From: Dehalococcoidia bacterium
GTDB taxonomy: Bacteria > Chloroflexota > Dehalococcoidia > GIF9 > UBA5629
Reading direction: 5' to 3'
DNA length: 7,710 nt
Assembly: GCA_030604795.1 (NCBI GenBank)
Contig: JAUVVE010000032.1
Location: 1 to 7,710, forward strand
The notes below the pieces were generated by a model, which saw only the letters and a program-made list of their open reading frames with translations, had not been told where the DNA came from and made no database searches. The position numbers and the translations under genes are program-made. Shown here piece after piece: positions 6,603 through 7,710 of the stretch; position 1 is the first letter of the stretch, and the number at the start of each line of letters is the position of its first letter.

Positions 6603-6684
6603 CGGTTCTCCGGCAGTCAGCCTGGCTCAGAGTCGGCAGCTTGGCGTTCTGGCCGAAGGAAGATAGAGAACCGAATGACTGCCG
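6603..6684. repeat. Two crossed pairs of complementary blocks between the divergent promoters
   Basis: Block A is CGGTTCTC (6603-6610) directly followed by CGGCAGTCA (6611-6619). Block B is GAGAACCG (6666-6673), two A, then TGACTGCCG (6676-6684). The first half of A is the exact complement of the first half of B (8 bases), and the second half of A is the exact complement of the second half of B (9 bases). The order A1-A2-B1-B2 means both pairings cannot nest. The region is probably outside both transcripts, so DNA sites or a rearrangement scar are more likely than an RNA pseudoknot. Confidence 0.5.
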
Positions 6685-6698
6685 AAGCAGCCCGTCCC

Positions 6699-6717
6699 CT
6701 CCTGCAATGGACAGGAG
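6699..6717. promoter_or_regulatory. Operator-like dyad over the -35 box of the hpt promoter
   Basis: CTCCTG (6699-6704) and CAGGAG (6712-6717) are perfect 6-base inverted arms separated by 7 bases. The dyad covers the hpt -35 hexamer (6708-6713), the same geometry as the dyad at 6566-6582, although the sequence differs. Confidence 0.35.
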
Positions 6718-6736
6718 CCCAAGCTGACGGTATAAT
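6708..6736 (+). promoter_or_regulatory. Near-consensus promoter of hpt-ade
   Basis: TGGACA (6708-6713), exactly 17 bases, then a perfect TATAAT (6731-6736). The start of transcription is predicted seven bases after the end of the -10, at 6743, which is the first base of the hpt GTG codon. This is the strongest promoter match in the window. Confidence 0.7.
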
Positions 6737-6742
6737 CATCTG

Positions 6743-7261
6743 GTGAGTTCGCAGCCCAAAATTCTGCTCACCCGAGCTGAAATCAACAAGGCTGTAGCCA
6801 GGCTCGCTGCCGAAGTCAGACGGGATTACCGAGGCAAACAGCCCCTCTGCATCGGCGTTCTCAAGGGTTCGTTCGTTTTCATGGCTGACTTTATTCGCCA
6901 GCTGGAACTGCCCGTGGAGGTAGACTTTGTCAGACTTTCCAGCTATGGCGCCGGCAAACAGACCTCAGGCAACATAACAGTAGTGCAGGGGCTAAAAACG
7001 AAAATAAAGGGCAGGGATGTGCTGGTGCTCGAGGACATAGTTGACACAGGGCTGACTGTTTCTTTTCTGCTCGATTACTTACGGAAGAAAGTACCGGCAT
7101 CCCTTAGACTCTGCGCCTTGACCGACAAGCCTTCACGACGCCAGGTTCCAGTAACCATCGACTATCTTGGCTTCACCGTGCCCGACAAGTTCATCGTAGG
7201 CTACGGAATAGACTGGAATGAGAAGTTTCGCTATCTGCCCGACATATGTTTCATAGACTAG
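6743..7261 (+). CDS. hpt: Hypoxanthine phosphoribosyltransferase
   Basis: The enzyme joins hypoxanthine (often also guanine) to PRPP, giving IMP or GMP and pyrophosphate, in cytoplasmic purine salvage. The 172 residues have the full family layout: LKGSF (40-44, pyrophosphate loop), RLSSYG (64-69, mobile loop), the PRPP-binding motif VLVLEDIVDTGLT (93-105, with acidic Glu97/Asp98), DKPSRR with the base-binding Lys129, and the ending VGYGIDWNEKFRYLP. The start must lie after the in-frame TGA at 6725-6727, and GTG at 6743 is the only usual start codon before the conserved core. It has no Shine-Dalgarno site and coincides with the predicted transcription start, so the mRNA is probably leaderless. 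Adenine deaminase follows after 21 bases, making a salvage operon. Confidence 0.95.
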   Translation: MSSQPKILLTRAEINKAVARLAAEVRRDYRGKQPLCIGVLKGSFVFMADFIRQLELPVEVDFVRLSSYGAGKQTSGNITVVQGLKTKIKGRDVLVLEDIVDTGLTVSFLLDYLRKKVPASLRLCALTDKPSRRQVPVTIDYLGFTVPDKFIVGYGIDWNEKFRYLPDICFID

Positions 7262-7282
7262 CCCGTTGAGGAGCAACCAACC

Positions 7283-7710
7283 ATGAGCTTAGGCGAATTG
7301 ATTTCAGTTGCCCGGGGTGACGCTCCAGCAGATTTGCTGCTCAAGAACGCTCGAATAGTAAACACCTTCGTAGGTATCACAGAAGAAGGCAACGTGGCTA
7401 TTTGCGGCGACAGGATTGCCGGAGTCGGCAGTTACCTCCAGGCCAAGGAAACGATCGACCTAAAGGGCAGCTATCTGGCTCCAGGACTCATAAACGGACA
7501 CACCCATATCGAGAGTTCCATGCTCCACCCGGCACAGTATGCCCAAGCTGTAGTCCCCCGGGGGACTTCGGCTCTGATTACTGACCTTCATGAGATAGCC
7601 AACGTGGCTGGCTTCGAAGGTATCAAGTTTGTTATGGACTGGGCACAAAGGTTACCTCTGGACATGTTCTTCATGGCACCCTCTTGCGTGCCGGCAACGC
7701 ACATGGAGAC
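7283..7710 (+). CDS. ade: Adenine deaminase, N-terminal part (cut by the right edge)
   Basis: Adenine deaminase hydrolyses adenine to hypoxanthine and ammonia in the cytoplasm; its product is the substrate of the upstream hpt enzyme. The 142 visible residues start MSLGELISVARGDAPADLLL and match the amidohydrolase family. The beta-sandwich start KNARIVNTFVG leads to LAPGLINGHTHIESSM, with metal-binding His73 and His75. TDLHEIANVAG (about 100-110) and FFMAPSCVPATHME, ending at residue 142, are hallmarks of Ade. The usual DPHEIAN motif reads DLHEIAN here. GAGGAG (7268-7273) lies nine bases before the ATG, a strong ribosome site, in contrast to leaderless hpt. The frame is open at the right edge; about three quarters of the protein is missing if it has the usual length of roughly 550-600 residues. 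Confidence 0.93.
   Translation, partial: MSLGELISVARGDAPADLLLKNARIVNTFVGITEEGNVAICGDRIAGVGSYLQAKETIDLKGSYLAPGLINGHTHIESSMLHPAQYAQAVVPRGTSALITDLHEIANVAGFEGIKFVMDWAQRLPLDMFFMAPSCVPATHME

Noticed and set aside
6591..6687. CCGAA repeated four times (6591, 6653, 6671, 6683) as an iteron array
   Set aside because: The motif is only five bases long and the spacing is irregular (62, 18 and 12 bases).
6482..6727. Plus-strand frame of 81 codons across the divergent control region
   Set aside because: It covers two predicted promoters and the start of the minus-strand gene, and its sequence has no recognisable domain.

Overview
The window looks like a piece of an anaerobic bacterial genome. Its promoters are of the sigma-70 type (for example TATAAT with TGGACA), most genes have Shine-Dalgarno sites, and its protein families are common in sediment and subsurface anaerobes. 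Three hints point to Chloroflexota of the Dehalococcoidia type: Fn3-like surface domains ending in a membrane anchor, a dispersed TGTCATTCTGAG-type palindromic repeat, and multiple ADP-forming acyl-CoA synthetase alpha subunits. This placement is inference from gene content and is not proven.

Layout, left to right. (1) Positions 1-759 hold the C-terminal part of a cell-surface protein with two Fn3/Ig-like domains and a C-terminal membrane anchor, cut by the left edge. (2) Positions 760-1115 are intergenic: a palindromic dispersed repeat, then a good promoter and a long structured leader. (3) Positions 1116-2561 encode a complete alpha-type subunit of an ADP-forming acyl-CoA synthetase (+). 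(4) Positions 2562-2916 are intergenic, with short repeats, hairpins and a promoter. (5) Positions 2917-4982 hold a two-gene operon: a MoxR-type AAA+ ATPase and a CoxE-like VWA protein. (6) Positions 5036-6502 (possibly to 6541) encode a second, divergent acyl-CoA synthetase alpha subunit on the minus strand, convergent with the VWA gene. (7) Positions 6542-6742 are a divergent regulatory region with two back-to-back promoters and several inverted repeats. (8) Positions 6743-7261 encode hypoxanthine phosphoribosyltransferase, apparently from a leaderless GTG start. (9) From 7283 to the right edge runs the start of adenine deaminase.

How the genes work together. hpt and ade form a purine-salvage operon: adenine is deaminated to hypoxanthine, which is joined to PRPP to give IMP. 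The MoxR/VWA pair is a chaperone-like module of the kind that matures or activates a partner complex; the partner is not in the window. The two acyl-CoA synthetase alpha subunits carry the CoA-binding domain and the phospho-histidine but no ATP-grasp domain, so each needs a beta subunit encoded elsewhere. The most interesting features are the divergent control region 6542-6742, with operator-like dyads over both -35 boxes and a crossed pair of complementary blocks, and the MoxR/VWA module flanked by two orphan alpha subunits.
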